A stretch of 64,000 nt of DNA from Salinibacterium sp. G-O1 (lineage in GTDB: Bacteria > Actinomycetota > Actinomycetes > Actinomycetales > Microbacteriaceae), in the NCBI RefSeq assembly GCF_030063305.1, contig NZ_JASISV010000001.1, positions 248,001 through 312,000 on the forward strand. The letters are read 5' to 3'. A model generated the notes under the pieces. That model was not told the DNA's origin. It saw only the letters and a list, made by a program, of their open reading frames with translations, and searched no databases. The position numbers and the translations under genes are program-made. Below, piece after piece: positions 8,520 to 17,312 of this stretch. How positions within the stretch are numbered: the first letter of the stretch is position 1; each line of letters opens with the position of its first letter.

Positions 8520-11500
8520 GTGCCATCGACTGCAGAAACATCGCCGGAGCCTTCGCTCGACGTCTCACACGCCGTTCGCCCTGCCCGATCAGAGGCAATC
8601 ATGGCAACGCTCACCGAGCGTGTCGTCATCGCCGACGGCGCGATGGGAACCATGTTGCAGAGCGCCGAGCTGACCCTCGACGACTTTTTGCAGCTTGAGG
8701 GCTGCAACGAGATCCTGAACGTGACCCGTCCTGATGTGCTCGAGGCGATCCATGGCGAATATCTCGAGACCGGCGTCGACGCGATCGAGACCAACACCTT
8801 CGGTGCGAACTGGTCGAACCTCTCTGACTACAACATCGAGGATCGCATCGAGGAGCTTGCCCGCGCGGGTGCCGAGATCGCCCGCAGGGCCGTCGAGTCG
8901 TTTGAGGCCCGGGATGGCAGGATGCGTTGGGTGCTCGGCTCGATGGGCCCAGGCACCAAGCTGCCCAGCCTCGGTCACACCACCTACGCGAACCTCAAGT
9001 CCACCTTCGCCGAGCAGGCGCTCGGACTCATCCGCGGTGGCAGCGACGCCCTGCTGATCGAGACGTCGCAGGACCTGCTGCAGACCAAGGCGGCGGTCAA
9101 CGGATGCAAGCAGGCCATCGCCGAGACGGGCATCCGGCTGCCGATTTTCGTGGAGGTGACGGTCGAGACGACGGGCACCATGCTCATGGGCAGCGAGATC
9201 GCCGCCGCGCTCACCACCCTCGAACCGCTCGGGATCGACATGATCGGGCTGAATTGCGCGACCGGCCCGACCGAGATGAGCGAGCACCTTCGCCACCTCT
9301 CCCGGTTCTCGCACATCCCCGTGATGTGCATGCCCAACGCCGGCATGCCGGTGCTCGGAGCCAACGGCGCCAGCTACCCGCTCACCCCCGACGAGCTCGC
9401 GACCGCGCACGAGCAGTTCGTGAAGGAGTTCGGCCTCGGTCTCGTCGGCGGATGCTGCGGCACGACGCCTGCCCACATGAAGGCGGTCGTCGACCGCATC
9501 GGCGGCACCCGCACCCTCACGCGCGCCATCGAGGAAGACCCGGGAGTCGCGAGCCTGTACCAGCACGTCGGGTTCAATCAGGAGGCCTCGTACCTCGCGA
9601 TCGGTGAACGCACCAACGCGAACGGCTCGATCGCGTTCCGTGAAGCGATGCTCGAGGAGCGCTGGGACGACTGCATCGACATCGCGCGCAATCAGATTCG
9701 GGAGGGCGCCCACCTCCTCGATGTGTGTATCGACTACGTCGGTCGCGATGGCGCCGCCGACATGCGCTCCCTCGTCTCGCGTCTCGCGAGTGCATCCACT
9801 CTCCCGCTGGTAGTCGACTCCACGGAGCCTGCCGTGCTGCAGGCGGGGATGGAGCTGATCGGCGGACGCCCGGTCGTCAACTCGGTGAACTTCGAGGATG
9901 GCGAGGGCCCGACGTCACGGTTCGGCCGCATCATGCCGCTCGTCAAGGAGCACGGCGCTGCGGTGATCGCCCTCACCATCGACGAGGAGGGCCAGGCGCG
10001 CACCGCCGAGCACAAGGTGCGCATCGCGACCAGGCTCATCGACACCCTCGTGGGCGAGTGGGGGATGCGTGTCGACGACATCATCGTCGATGCCCTCACC
10101 TTCCCCATCGCCACCGGCCAGGAAGAGACGCGACGCGACGCGATCGAAACCATCGATGCCATCCGCCAGATCAACGCGAAATACCCCGGCATCCACACCA
10201 CGCTGGGCGTCTCCAACGTGTCGTTCGGGTTGAATCCGGCGGCGCGCTCGGTGCTTAACTCCGTCTTCCTGCACGAAGCCGTCGAGGCGGGGCTCGATTC
10301 CGCCATCGTCAACGCTGCGAAGATCGTGCCGTTGGCATCGGTTCCGGATGACCGGCGCAAGGTCGCGATGGATCTGGTCTGGGACCGCCGCGAGTACGAC
10401 GTCGACGGCAACCTCACCTACGACCCACTGTCGGCCATGCTCGACCTCTTCGCCGGGGTGGACTCCGCGGCCCTCAAGGATGCCAGGGCCGCCGAGCTCG
10501 CCGGCCTTCCGGTGGGCGAGCGCCTCGAGCGCCGCATCATCGACGGCGAGGCGAAGGGCCTCGAGGCCGACCTCGACCTGGCTCGCGCCGGTGGCATGAG
10601 CGCGCTCGATATCGTCAACGTGCATCTGCTCGCGGGTATGCAGATCGTGGGTGCCCGCTTCGGCAGCGGCGAGATGCAGCTGCCGTTCGTGTTGCAGTCC
10701 GCCGAGGTGATGAAGGCCGCCGTCGCGCTGCTCGAGCCGCACATGGAGAAGTCGGAGGCCGCCGGCAAGGGCACCATCGTGATCGGCACCGTGCGTGGGG
10801 ATGTGCACGACATCGGCAAGAACCTGGTCGACATCATCCTCACCAACAATGGCTATGACGTCATCAATATCGGCATAAAGCAGCCCCTCAGCGAGTTCAT
10901 CCGGGCCGCGGAGGAGCACAACGCCGACGTGATCGGCATGAGTGGGCTGCTGGTGAAGTCGACGGTCGTCATGAAAGAGAATCTGCTCGAGCTCAACTCC
11001 CGCGGGCTCGGCACGAAGTGGCCTGTGCTGCTCGGCGGCGCCGCGCTCACCCGCACCTTCGTCGAGGATGACCTCGCGTCACTGTTCGACGGGCAGGTGC
11101 GCTACGCCAGGGACGCCTTCGAGGGTCTCGCCCTGATGGAGCCGCTCGTCGCGATTGCCCGGGGTGCCGCCCCCGACAGCGTCGGGCTGCCACCGCTGAA
11201 GAAGCGCATCCACGCAAAGTCGACGCTCGATCTGACCGAGCCAGAGAACATGCCAGCCCGTTCGGATGTCGCCAGCGACAACCCGGTGCCGTCGCCGCCG
11301 TTCTGGGGCACCCGCATCGTGAAGGGTGTCGCACTGGGCGACTATTCAGCGTTCCTCGACGAGCGCGCCACCTTCATGGGCCAGTGGGGGCTCAAGCCGA
11401 GTCGCGCCGAGGATGGCGCGAGCTATGACGACCTCGTCGCGACCGAGGGCCGCCCGCGCCTCAGGTACTGGCTCGACCGCATTCTCGCCGAGGGGATGCT

Positions 11501-12146
11501 GGACGCCTCGGTGGCCTACGGCTACTTCCCGGCGTATTCCGAGGGCGACGACATGGTCATCCTCCACCACGGTGACGATCCGACGGGCGTGCTCGGCACA
11601 CCGGGGCTGCTGGCCCCGGATGGCGGGTCGGGCGGCGTGCCCGGCACCGAACGGATGCGCTTCACCTTCCCGCGCCAGCGTCGCGATCGCCACCTCAACC
11701 TGGCCGACTTCGTGCGTTCGCGGGAATCCGGACAGATCGATGTCGTGGCCATGCAGCTCGTGACGGCGGGTTCTGCGGTCGATGCGGTCACCGCGAAGAT
11801 GTTCGCGGAGAACAAGTACCGCGACTACCTCGAGCTCAACGGCCTGACCATGCAGCTGACCGAGGCGCTCGCCGAGTACTGGCATTCGCGTGTCAGGGCC
11901 GAACTCGGCTTTGCCGCAGAAGACCCTGACGACCTGGCCGGGATGTTCAAGCTCCAGTATCGCGGAGCCCGGTTCTCGCTGGGCTACCCGGCCTGCCCCG
12001 AGATGGAGGACCGCCGCAAGGTCGTCGAGCTGCTCAAGCCCGAGCGGATGGGCGTGGTTCTGTCTGAGGAGCTGCAGCTTCATCCCGAGCAGTCGACTGA
12101 TGCGTTCGTGTTCCATCACCCCGAGGCGCGGTACTTCTCGGTGTGA
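8520..12146 (+). CDS. metH: Cobalamin-dependent methionine synthase
   Basis: A 1208-residue protein with the full four-module MetH order. The homocysteine domain starts near residue 30 (ADGAMGTMLQ), with zinc ligands Cys246 and Cys312/Cys313 in GGCCGT. The pterin-binding domain spans about 365-630, and the cap plus B12-binding domain about 660-900, with the cobalt-ligating His763 in DVHDIGKN. The C-terminal activation domain carries SAM-binding RYSxGYPxCP-like residues (SLGYPACP). It transfers a methyl group from 5-methyl-tetrahydrofolate to homocysteine. GTG 8520 gives the extended N-terminus common in relatives; ATG 8601 is an alternative. Only 64 bases separate it from the divergent small gene, leaving no room for a cobalamin riboswitch. 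Its 3' end overlaps the ECF S-component gene. Confidence 0.96.
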   Translation: MPSTAETSPEPSLDVSHAVRPARSEAIMATLTERVVIADGAMGTMLQSAELTLDDFLQLEGCNEILNVTRPDVLEAIHGEYLETGVDAIETNTFGANWSNLSDYNIEDRIEELARAGAEIARRAVESFEARDGRMRWVLGSMGPGTKLPSLGHTTYANLKSTFAEQALGLIRGGSDALLIETSQDLLQTKAAVNGCKQAIAETGIRLPIFVEVTVETTGTMLMGSEIAAALTTLEPLGIDMIGLNCATGPTEMSEHLRHLSRFSHIPVMCMPNAGMPVLGANGASYPLTPDELATAHEQFVKEFGLGLVGGCCGTTPAHMKAVVDRIGGTRTLTRAIEEDPGVASLYQHVGFNQEASYLAIGERTNANGSIAFREAMLEERWDDCIDIARNQIREGAHLLDVCIDYVGRDGAADMRSLVSRLASASTLPLVVDSTEPAVLQAGMELIGGRPVVNSVNFEDGEGPTSRFGRIMPLVKEHGAAVIALTIDEEGQARTAEHKVRIATRLIDTLVGEWGMRVDDIIVDALTFPIATGQEETRRDAIETIDAIRQINAKYPGIHTTLGVSNVSFGLNPAARSVLNSVFLHEAVEAGLDSAIVNAAKIVPLASVPDDRRKVAMDLVWDRREYDVDGNLTYDPLSAMLDLFAGVDSAALKDARAAELAGLPVGERLERRIIDGEAKGLEADLDLARAGGMSALDIVNVHLLAGMQIVGARFGSGEMQLPFVLQSAEVMKAAVALLEPHMEKSEAAGKGTIVIGTVRGDVHDIGKNLVDIILTNNGYDVINIGIKQPLSEFIRAAEEHNADVIGMSGLLVKSTVVMKENLLELNSRGLGTKWPVLLGGAALTRTFVEDDLASLFDGQVRYARDAFEGLALMEPLVAIARGAAPDSVGLPPLKKRIHAKSTLDLTEPENMPARSDVASDNPVPSPPFWGTRIVKGVALGDYSAFLDERATFMGQWGLKPSRAEDGASYDDLVATEGRPRLRYWLDRILAEGMLDASVAYGYFPAYSEGDDMVILHHGDDPTGVLGTPGLLAPDGGSGGVPGTERMRFTFPRQRRDRHLNLADFVRSRESGQIDVVAMQLVTAGSAVDAVTAKMFAENKYRDYLELNGLTMQLTEALAEYWHSRVRAELGFAAEDPDDLAGMFKLQYRGARFSLGYPACPEMEDRRKVVELLKPERMGVVLSEELQLHPEQSTDAFVFHHPEARYFSV

Positions 12147-12924
12147 CGTGCGCGTGGCCGAGCTTCGCGCGGCGGAGTGCCGCGAGGGTCGCCGGGCCGA
12201 CGAGCACGATGCCGACGGCGGTGGTGATCGCGCGCACAGTGTCCCAGGTGAGAGTGGATGTCGCGAGGGAGTAGAGCCCGAACGAGGCGAGATTCTCGCC
12301 CAGCGGGGCGCCCGCCTGGTATGAGATGCCGGTTCCCGAGCCCACCGCGAACGGCCAAAACCATAGGTTCATCACGAGACCAAACGCATAGGATGCCGCG
12401 ACGCCGTAGGCAACCAGCATCAGGATCTCGAGGCGCGCCGCCGTGCGCGGCGCACCCAGCGTGACGCGCGGCAGCAGCCCGGCGCCCGCGCCCACCCAGC
12501 CGCAGGCGAACAGCTGGAAGGGCGTCCACGGCCCGAACCCGCCCCACAACACCGACGACAGGGCGATGGTCAGCATGCCGAGCAGGAACCCGAACCGGGC
12601 GCCGTAGGCACGCCCGGCGAGGATCAGCAGGATGAAGACGGCCTCGACCCCGCCGACGCCGGTGCCGGCGATGCGGATCGCGGCCCCGACCGCGGCGAGC
12701 ACGCCGAGCAGCGCAACGGTCTTGGCGGTGTACGACTGCCGGTCAAGGGTCAGTGCCACGGCGACGGCGAGTGCTGGAACGACGGCGAGGGCGACGGCGG
12801 GTGCGGCGGCCCTGGCATCCGTCGGCAACGCAGAGGCGACGAGCGGCCATGCGAACCCGGCGGCCGCTGCTGCGCTCGCGACGACGAGCGACCACGACGA
12901 CCAGCGCTGGCGGATCGCGTTCAC
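12034..12924 (-). CDS. ECF transporter S component (substrate-binding membrane subunit)
   Basis: A 296-residue protein with about six membrane helices between residues 12 and 240 and the segment GGVEAVFILLILAGRAYGARFGFLLGMLTIALSS, typical of ECF S components. It begins with an ATG overlapping the stop codon of the ECF ATPase fusion gene by four bases (12921-12924), so both subunits should be made together. The last ~45 residues are a polar tail (from ~KLGHAHVTPR) that runs antisense into the final 113 bases of metH. That tail may be dispensable, or the native stop may have been lost. Adjacency to B12-dependent metH makes cobalamin a candidate substrate, by inference only. Confidence 0.82.
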   Translation of the reverse strand: MNAIRQRWSSWSLVVASAAAAAGFAWPLVASALPTDARAAAPAVALAVVPALAVAVALTLDRQSYTAKTVALLGVLAAVGAAIRIAGTGVGGVEAVFILLILAGRAYGARFGFLLGMLTIALSSVLWGGFGPWTPFQLFACGWVGAGAGLLPRVTLGAPRTAARLEILMLVAYGVAASYAFGLVMNLWFWPFAVGSGTGISYQAGAPLGENLASFGLYSLATSTLTWDTVRAITTAVGIVLVGPATLAALRRAKLGHAHVTPRSTAPRGDGTRTHQSTARDEAAAPQTEPRPSARA

Positions 12925-14816
12925 GATGCCACCGCCGGGCTCGGGCGGTCGACGCGGCCGGCCGCCATCGAGATGGTGCGCGTGGCGAAGCGGGCGGCGA
13001 AGTCGGCGTCGTGGGTTGCCACGACGACCGCGGTGCCTGACTCGGCGGCGCGAGCCAGCGCGGAACCCACGAGCTGTCGCGCGGCGGCATCGAGCCCGCG
13101 GGTTGGCTCATCCACCAGCAGCACCCGGGGCCTCGCCGATAGCTGGATCGCGATCACCAGGCAGAGCCTCTGGCCGGCCGACAGATCGCGTGGATGCCGC
13201 GACATCAGCCGCTCGGTGTCGCTCAGGAACCCCGCGAACACCTCGCGGGAGTGGGCGCCTGCGCGCCGCAACTCGTCGTCGACCGTGGTCGCGAACAGCA
13301 GGTCGTCGAACTCCTCTGGCACCAGCGCGACGGCACGGCGCCTGAGGCGCGGCTTCAGAGTACTCACGTCCAGCCCGCCCACATCGACGCTGCCAACTTT
13401 GGTGGGTCGGGCGACGGCATGCAGGAGGCTGCTTTTGCCGGCGCCGTTCGGCCCGCACAGGGCGACGAACTCGCCGGCGGCCAGGTCGAGGGACACATCG
13501 TCGACGGCGAGCCGATCGCCGTGGGCGACACGGAGGTGGCGCAACTGTGCGACAACCGATCCCGCCTCGGTGGCGGGGACGCGGGGCGTGACGGGGGCAT
13601 CCGCGTCTGCATCGGCCGGATGCACCGTGCCATCGCGAAGCTCGAGTCGGGCATCCACGACCCCGTCCCAGGCGGCGATGTTGTGCTCGGCGACGACCAC
13701 GCAGACCCCTGCCTCGTGCGCGAGGCGGTTGAGCGTCTGGACGATTCGACTGCGCGCCGCGGTGTCGAGGTCGGCCAGCGGCTCGTCGACCAGCAGAAGA
13801 ACGGGGTGCGAAACCAGCGCGGCGCCGATCGCCACGAGGCAGGCCTCGCCGGCGGACAGCGCCTCCACCGGGCGACCCAACAGGTGCGCGATGAGGAGGC
13901 GTTCGGCGATCTCCTCCGCGCGCGCCCGCACGATCACCGGGGCGACGCCGCGCACGGCGAGGGTGAAGCCGAGCTCGTCGGCGACGGTCGCAGCGACAAA
14001 GGAGAGGCGTACAGACTGCGACACCACCCCGACGAAACCGGCAGTCTCGCGCGGCGGGGTGGAGGCGCGGTCGGCGCCCGCAACCTCGATGCTGCCGCGC
14101 TGCTCGCCCTCGGAATAGTGCTGCAACAGGCCGCTCATGGCGTGCAGCAACGTGGACTTACCGGAGCCGGTCGGGCCGGTGATGAGGGTGAGGGTGCCGG
14201 GGGCGAGGTTGAGGCTGATGCCGCTGAGGGTGTGTTCGCCGGCGAAGCCGAGGGCGGCATCCTGAATCACCACCGGTCGTTCGCAATCCGGTTCGGCGCT
14301 GCGGGTGGCCGCGAAACCGCGCACCTCCATGGATGCCCCGAGCGCGAGCGCGCGCTCGACGGTGTGCTCGAGCACGGGCACGATGAGCGACTGCAGTGAG
14401 CGTTCACCGCGCAGTTCGCGAGCCACCCGCACGCGGAGCACCGAATCCCTGAGGGCGGGCAGCGTCGCCCAGGCGATGGCGAGGGCGCGGGAGATGGTGC
14501 GCACCGGGCCCCTCACGGCACCTTTGGTGAGCAGCGCGCGCACGTTCACAGCGGATCCGAGCACGCCGAAGGCGAGGATGACCCCGGCGAATGGCAGGGC
14601 GCTGAGTGCCGCCGCTCCCAAACCGCCGGTCGTGATCGGGCCGAGGATGCCGATGTGGGAGAAGGGCCCTTCGAGCTGGATGCGCGGCAGATCGGCGAGC
14701 GTCACGCCGGAGCCGGCCGCGCCCCCGAACATCACGCGGTAGACGACTCGCAGCAGCACGAAAGCACCCGCGATGAGTGCCGCCGTTCTCAGCGGTGCGA
14801 GTCGCCCGTGCAGCAT
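12921..14816 (-). CDS. ECF transporter T-A-A fusion (membrane T part plus two ATPase domains)
   Basis: One 631-residue polypeptide contains the whole energy-coupling module. Residues 1-~175 form the membrane T component, with its coupling helix around RVRVARELRGERS. The first ABC ATPase spans ~178-400 (Walker A GPTGSGKST, signature LSAGEACL, Walker B LLLVDEPLADLD), and the second ~420-620 (GPNGAGKSS, LSAGQRLCL, VLLVDEPTRGLD). Both ATPases look catalytically intact. ECF modules normally use separate T, A and A' proteins; fusions like this are known in actinobacteria. Its start shares a base with the stop of the lipoprotein gene and its end overlaps the S-component start. Confidence 0.9.
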   Translation of the reverse strand: MLHGRLAPLRTAALIAGAFVLLRVVYRVMFGGAAGSGVTLADLPRIQLEGPFSHIGILGPITTGGLGAAALSALPFAGVILAFGVLGSAVNVRALLTKGAVRGPVRTISRALAIAWATLPALRDSVLRVRVARELRGERSLQSLIVPVLEHTVERALALGASMEVRGFAATRSAEPDCERPVVIQDAALGFAGEHTLSGISLNLAPGTLTLITGPTGSGKSTLLHAMSGLLQHYSEGEQRGSIEVAGADRASTPPRETAGFVGVVSQSVRLSFVAATVADELGFTLAVRGVAPVIVRARAEEIAERLLIAHLLGRPVEALSAGEACLVAIGAALVSHPVLLLVDEPLADLDTAARSRIVQTLNRLAHEAGVCVVVAEHNIAAWDGVVDARLELRDGTVHPADADADAPVTPRVPATEAGSVVAQLRHLRVAHGDRLAVDDVSLDLAAGEFVALCGPNGAGKSSLLHAVARPTKVGSVDVGGLDVSTLKPRLRRRAVALVPEEFDDLLFATTVDDELRRAGAHSREVFAGFLSDTERLMSRHPRDLSAGQRLCLVIAIQLSARPRVLLVDEPTRGLDAAARQLVGSALARAAESGTAVVVATHDADFAARFATRTISMAAGRVDRPSPAVAS

Positions 14817-15316
14817 CAGCTGGAGGGTGGAGTGGACTCGGTGCCCGCGGTGTAGACGAGTCCGATGGATTCACCGTCGGCGAGCTGAAGGGTGCCGAGG
14901 CCCTCCTGTGCGTACTCCCACTCCGCGTCGGGGGAGGCCTTTACCCACAGCGCCCAGTAGGCGCTCGCGGAGGGCATTGACTGGCACGCTTCGACAAACT
15001 CGGGCTGGCCCTCGAGCGTGACGGTTTCGTCTGCGGCGGGCCGGTCGTTGACGCGGCACACGACCTGGTCACCGAAGTCGACGGTTCCCTCGGTCGTGAT
15101 GCCGGCGGCTTCCACCGCGTCTGCGGCCGCTCCGGCTGCCCCGCACTCCTCGATCTGCGGGGCATCCAGCACGCCGAAATCGACCACGATGGAGACCTCG
15201 CAGGGTGCGGCTGATTCAGCGGCAGTCGGGCTCGAAGAGTCTGCGGGCGCGGCAGTCGCGCAACCGGCGAGGGCGATGACGACGAGAAGGGGGATGGCAG
15301 CAAAGGTCAATTTCAC
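14816..15316 (-). CDS. Lipoprotein with transcobalamin/DUF4430-like features
   Basis: A 166-residue secreted protein with a short signal peptide ending in the lipobox LAGC (lipidated Cys19), an Ala/Ser linker, then a ~125-residue domain with conserved-looking cysteines (CEVSIVVDFG, EECG, CRVND, EACQ). The pattern VSIVVDFG...WALWVK...WEYAQEGLG resembles the DUF4430/transcobalamin C-terminal-like family. That family often neighbours ECF cobalamin systems in actinobacteria; this resemblance is from memory and moderate. It leads the ECF genes in the same operon and could capture the substrate at the cell surface. It sits 30 bases downstream of the hydrolase gene. Confidence 0.7.
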   Translation of the reverse strand: MKLTFAAIPLLVVIALAGCATAAPADSSSPTAAESAAPCEVSIVVDFGVLDAPQIEECGAAGAAADAVEAAGITTEGTVDFGDQVVCRVNDRPAADETVTLEGQPEFVEACQSMPSASAYWALWVKASPDAEWEYAQEGLGTLQLADGESIGLVYTAGTESTPPSS

Positions 15317-15346
15317 TTCGTAAGCCTACCGAGGAGCCCTGTTGTG

Positions 15347-16141
15347 TTACGTCGTGCTGCGCGGTGCTTCCGGGCGAAGAAAACCCGCGAGTTCCGCGAC
15401 GATGGCGGCCTGATCCCAGCTGTGGTTGGCGCCAGCGATCTGTCGCACCGTGGCATGGGGCAGGTGGGTACCGAGGGTGTCGGCCGCTGCCTCAAAGATC
15501 GGCAGCGGTTGCTCGCCGACCAGCACGAGCGTCGGCTGCGAGATCCGTGAGAAGAGTTCGGCGGGAGGTGCCGACTGGGCCCAGGCGAGTGCCTCGGCGT
15601 CACCCTCGAGGCTCGCTGACATGGCCGTCATGACGGGCCAGGCCGGGCTATTTTTGGCGCCCTCGAGCCACTGGGGCGGCATGTCTTTCATGAAGTAGGC
15701 CTGGGTCGCGTCGCCGTCGCCTGCGGCGATCCGCACCCGCAACCCGGCGAGGAACTCGGCCCCACCGGCTCGCGACAGGGGCGCTTCCCACAGCGCAAGC
15801 TTCGTGGCGGGCAGCCCGGCGGATGCCGCAGCCAGTGCGATGGCCGCGCCGGAGGAACTGCCGAACAGTGCGGCGCTCCCGCCAGCAACGTCGATCAAGG
15901 CGCGGATGTCGTCGAGATCCCGACTGAGCCCGAGCGATGTCGCTGGGCTCTCGCCGCGACCGCGGCGGTCGTAGTTGATAACGGTAAAGCCTTCATCGGC
16001 CAGCGCTGCCGACAGCGCGACCGTGGCCGGATCGAAGGCACGGAACTGCATTGCGGCGGCGACCATGATGACCGCGGGGCCATCGCCCAGACGATCGAAG
16101 GCGATGCGGGTTCCGTCAGCTGAGGTGGCGTATTGGCTCAT
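15347..16141 (-). CDS. Alpha/beta-fold hydrolase
   Basis: A 264-residue alpha/beta hydrolase. The nucleophile elbow is FGSSSGA (catalytic Ser about residue 93), the early oxyanion region is ATSADGTRIAFDRLGDGPAV, and the acid and histidine lie toward the C-terminus (LVLVGEQPLPIF and GANHSWDQ). The class includes esterases, lipases and epoxide hydrolases, and the substrate cannot be assigned. ATG 16141 is preceded by AAGGAG at good spacing; the upstream 15 in-frame codons lack a site. It lies at the head of the strand carrying the ECF operon with only 30 bases between, so co-transcription is possible but functional linkage is uncertain. Confidence 0.85.
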   Translation of the reverse strand: MSQYATSADGTRIAFDRLGDGPAVIMVAAAMQFRAFDPATVALSAALADEGFTVINYDRRGRGESPATSLGLSRDLDDIRALIDVAGGSAALFGSSSGAAIALAAASAGLPATKLALWEAPLSRAGGAEFLAGLRVRIAAGDGDATQAYFMKDMPPQWLEGAKNSPAWPVMTAMSASLEGDAEALAWAQSAPPAELFSRISQPTLVLVGEQPLPIFEAAADTLGTHLPHATVRQIAGANHSWDQAAIVAELAGFLRPEAPRSTT

Positions 16142-16220
16142 GCGATTCACTCCTTGCCACGAGTGTAGAGGCGCGCGGCGTCGCATGGTTGAGACAATTT
16201 GTGGCTTGTGGCTCGGTGGC

Positions 16221-17312
16221 TCAGCGGCTCACGTGTGCCGATCCTCCATCGACGAGGGTCAGGACCTCACGGAGACTCGCCATCGAGTTGTCGCCCGGTG
16301 TGGTCATCGCGAGAGCACCGTGTGCTGCTCCGATCTCCAGGGATTCCGAGGCGCTGCGCCCGTCGAGAAGCCCGTAGACCAGTCCGGCCAGGAACCCGTC
16401 GCCTCCCCCGACCCGATCCATGATGTTCAGGTTGTCGTAGCGGGTCGACGCCAGCGCACCCCCGCCGCGGGTGCGCGCAACGACGCTCCAGTCATTGACT
16501 GACGCGGAATGCACCACACGCTGAGTAGCGGCCACCAACGACAGCTGCGGAAACTTGTCGAGCACTTCAGCAGCGAGTTCGCTGACGGGAATCGACTGCC
16601 CGTCATCCGTCGCCTTCGCGCTCACGCCGAGTCTGACCACGAAGTCGGTCGCGCCGCCCACGAGCACGTCCGCGACCTCGGCGAGTCTCGTGAATACCTC
16701 TCGTGAGCGCTGGGCACCATCGGCGCCGGACCAGAGGCTGGGCCTGAAATTCAGATCGACCGATACCGCGGTGCCGTTGGCCCTGGCGGCGGTCGCGGCG
16801 GCAAGCGTTGTCTCGAGCGCGGAGTCAGACAGTCCGGCGAAGACGCCTCCCACGTGAAACCAGCGCACTCCGCGCGTTCCGAAGAGATGATTCCAGTCGA
16901 TTTCGGCGGGAGCGAGCAGGGATGCCGCACTGTGCCCGCGATCGGAGACTCCGATGGCACCGCGAATGCCGAAACCACGCTCGGTGAAGTTCAGTGCGTT
17001 CCTGGCCGCGCGCCCGATCCCGTCAAACGGCCGCCACAGGATCAGGGACGTGTCGACACCGCCCGAAAGGATCAGGCTTTCGACGAGTCGTCCGACCTCG
17101 TTGTCGACGAGCGAGGTGGCGACCGAGGTGCGCAGCCCGAAGGTGCGGGACAGCGCGCGGCTGACGTTGTATTCGCCGCCGCCCTCCCAAACGGTGAAGC
17201 TGCGCGCGGTGCGGATGCGCCCCTCGCCCGGGTCAAGGCGAAGCATCACTTCGCCCAACGAGACAGCATCGAACTCACACTCAGCGACAGGCCGAAGTTT
17301 CAGGAACGTCAT
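16221..17312 (-). CDS. PfkB-family sugar kinase, 2-keto-3-deoxygluconate-kinase-like
   Basis: A 363-residue ribokinase/PfkB-family kinase. It shows the N-terminal substrate motif GGEYNVSRALSRTFG (near residue 45) and the C-terminal anion-hole and catalytic-base motif DRVGGGDGFLAGLVYGLL, whose GGGD variant is characteristic of 2-keto-3-deoxygluconate kinases rather than the GAGD of most ribokinases. It would phosphorylate a keto-deoxy sugar acid or ketose with ATP. It is the last gene of the IclR-regulated operon and overlaps the fumarylacetoacetase-family gene by four bases. The predicted pathway is uptake, oxidation or hydrolysis, and kinase step; the actual sugar acid is unknown. Confidence 0.85.
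   Translation of the reverse strand: MTFLKLRPVAECEFDAVSLGEVMLRLDPGEGRIRTARSFTVWEGGGEYNVSRALSRTFGLRTSVATSLVDNEVGRLVESLILSGGVDTSLILWRPFDGIGRAARNALNFTERGFGIRGAIGVSDRGHSAASLLAPAEIDWNHLFGTRGVRWFHVGGVFAGLSDSALETTLAAATAARANGTAVSVDLNFRPSLWSGADGAQRSREVFTRLAEVADVLVGGATDFVVRLGVSAKATDDGQSIPVSELAAEVLDKFPQLSLVAATQRVVHSASVNDWSVVARTRGGGALASTRYDNLNIMDRVGGGDGFLAGLVYGLLDGRSASESLEIGAAHGALAMTTPGDNSMASLREVLTLVDGGSAHVSR

Noticed and set aside
8589-9713. 374-codon minus-strand frame inside metH
   Set aside because: Antisense shadow of a clearly identified gene, with no domain.
13194-14399. 401-codon plus-strand frame opposite the ECF ATPase fusion
   Set aside because: Shadow frame with repetitive Gly/Ala/Arg composition; the minus-strand fusion shows all ABC motifs.
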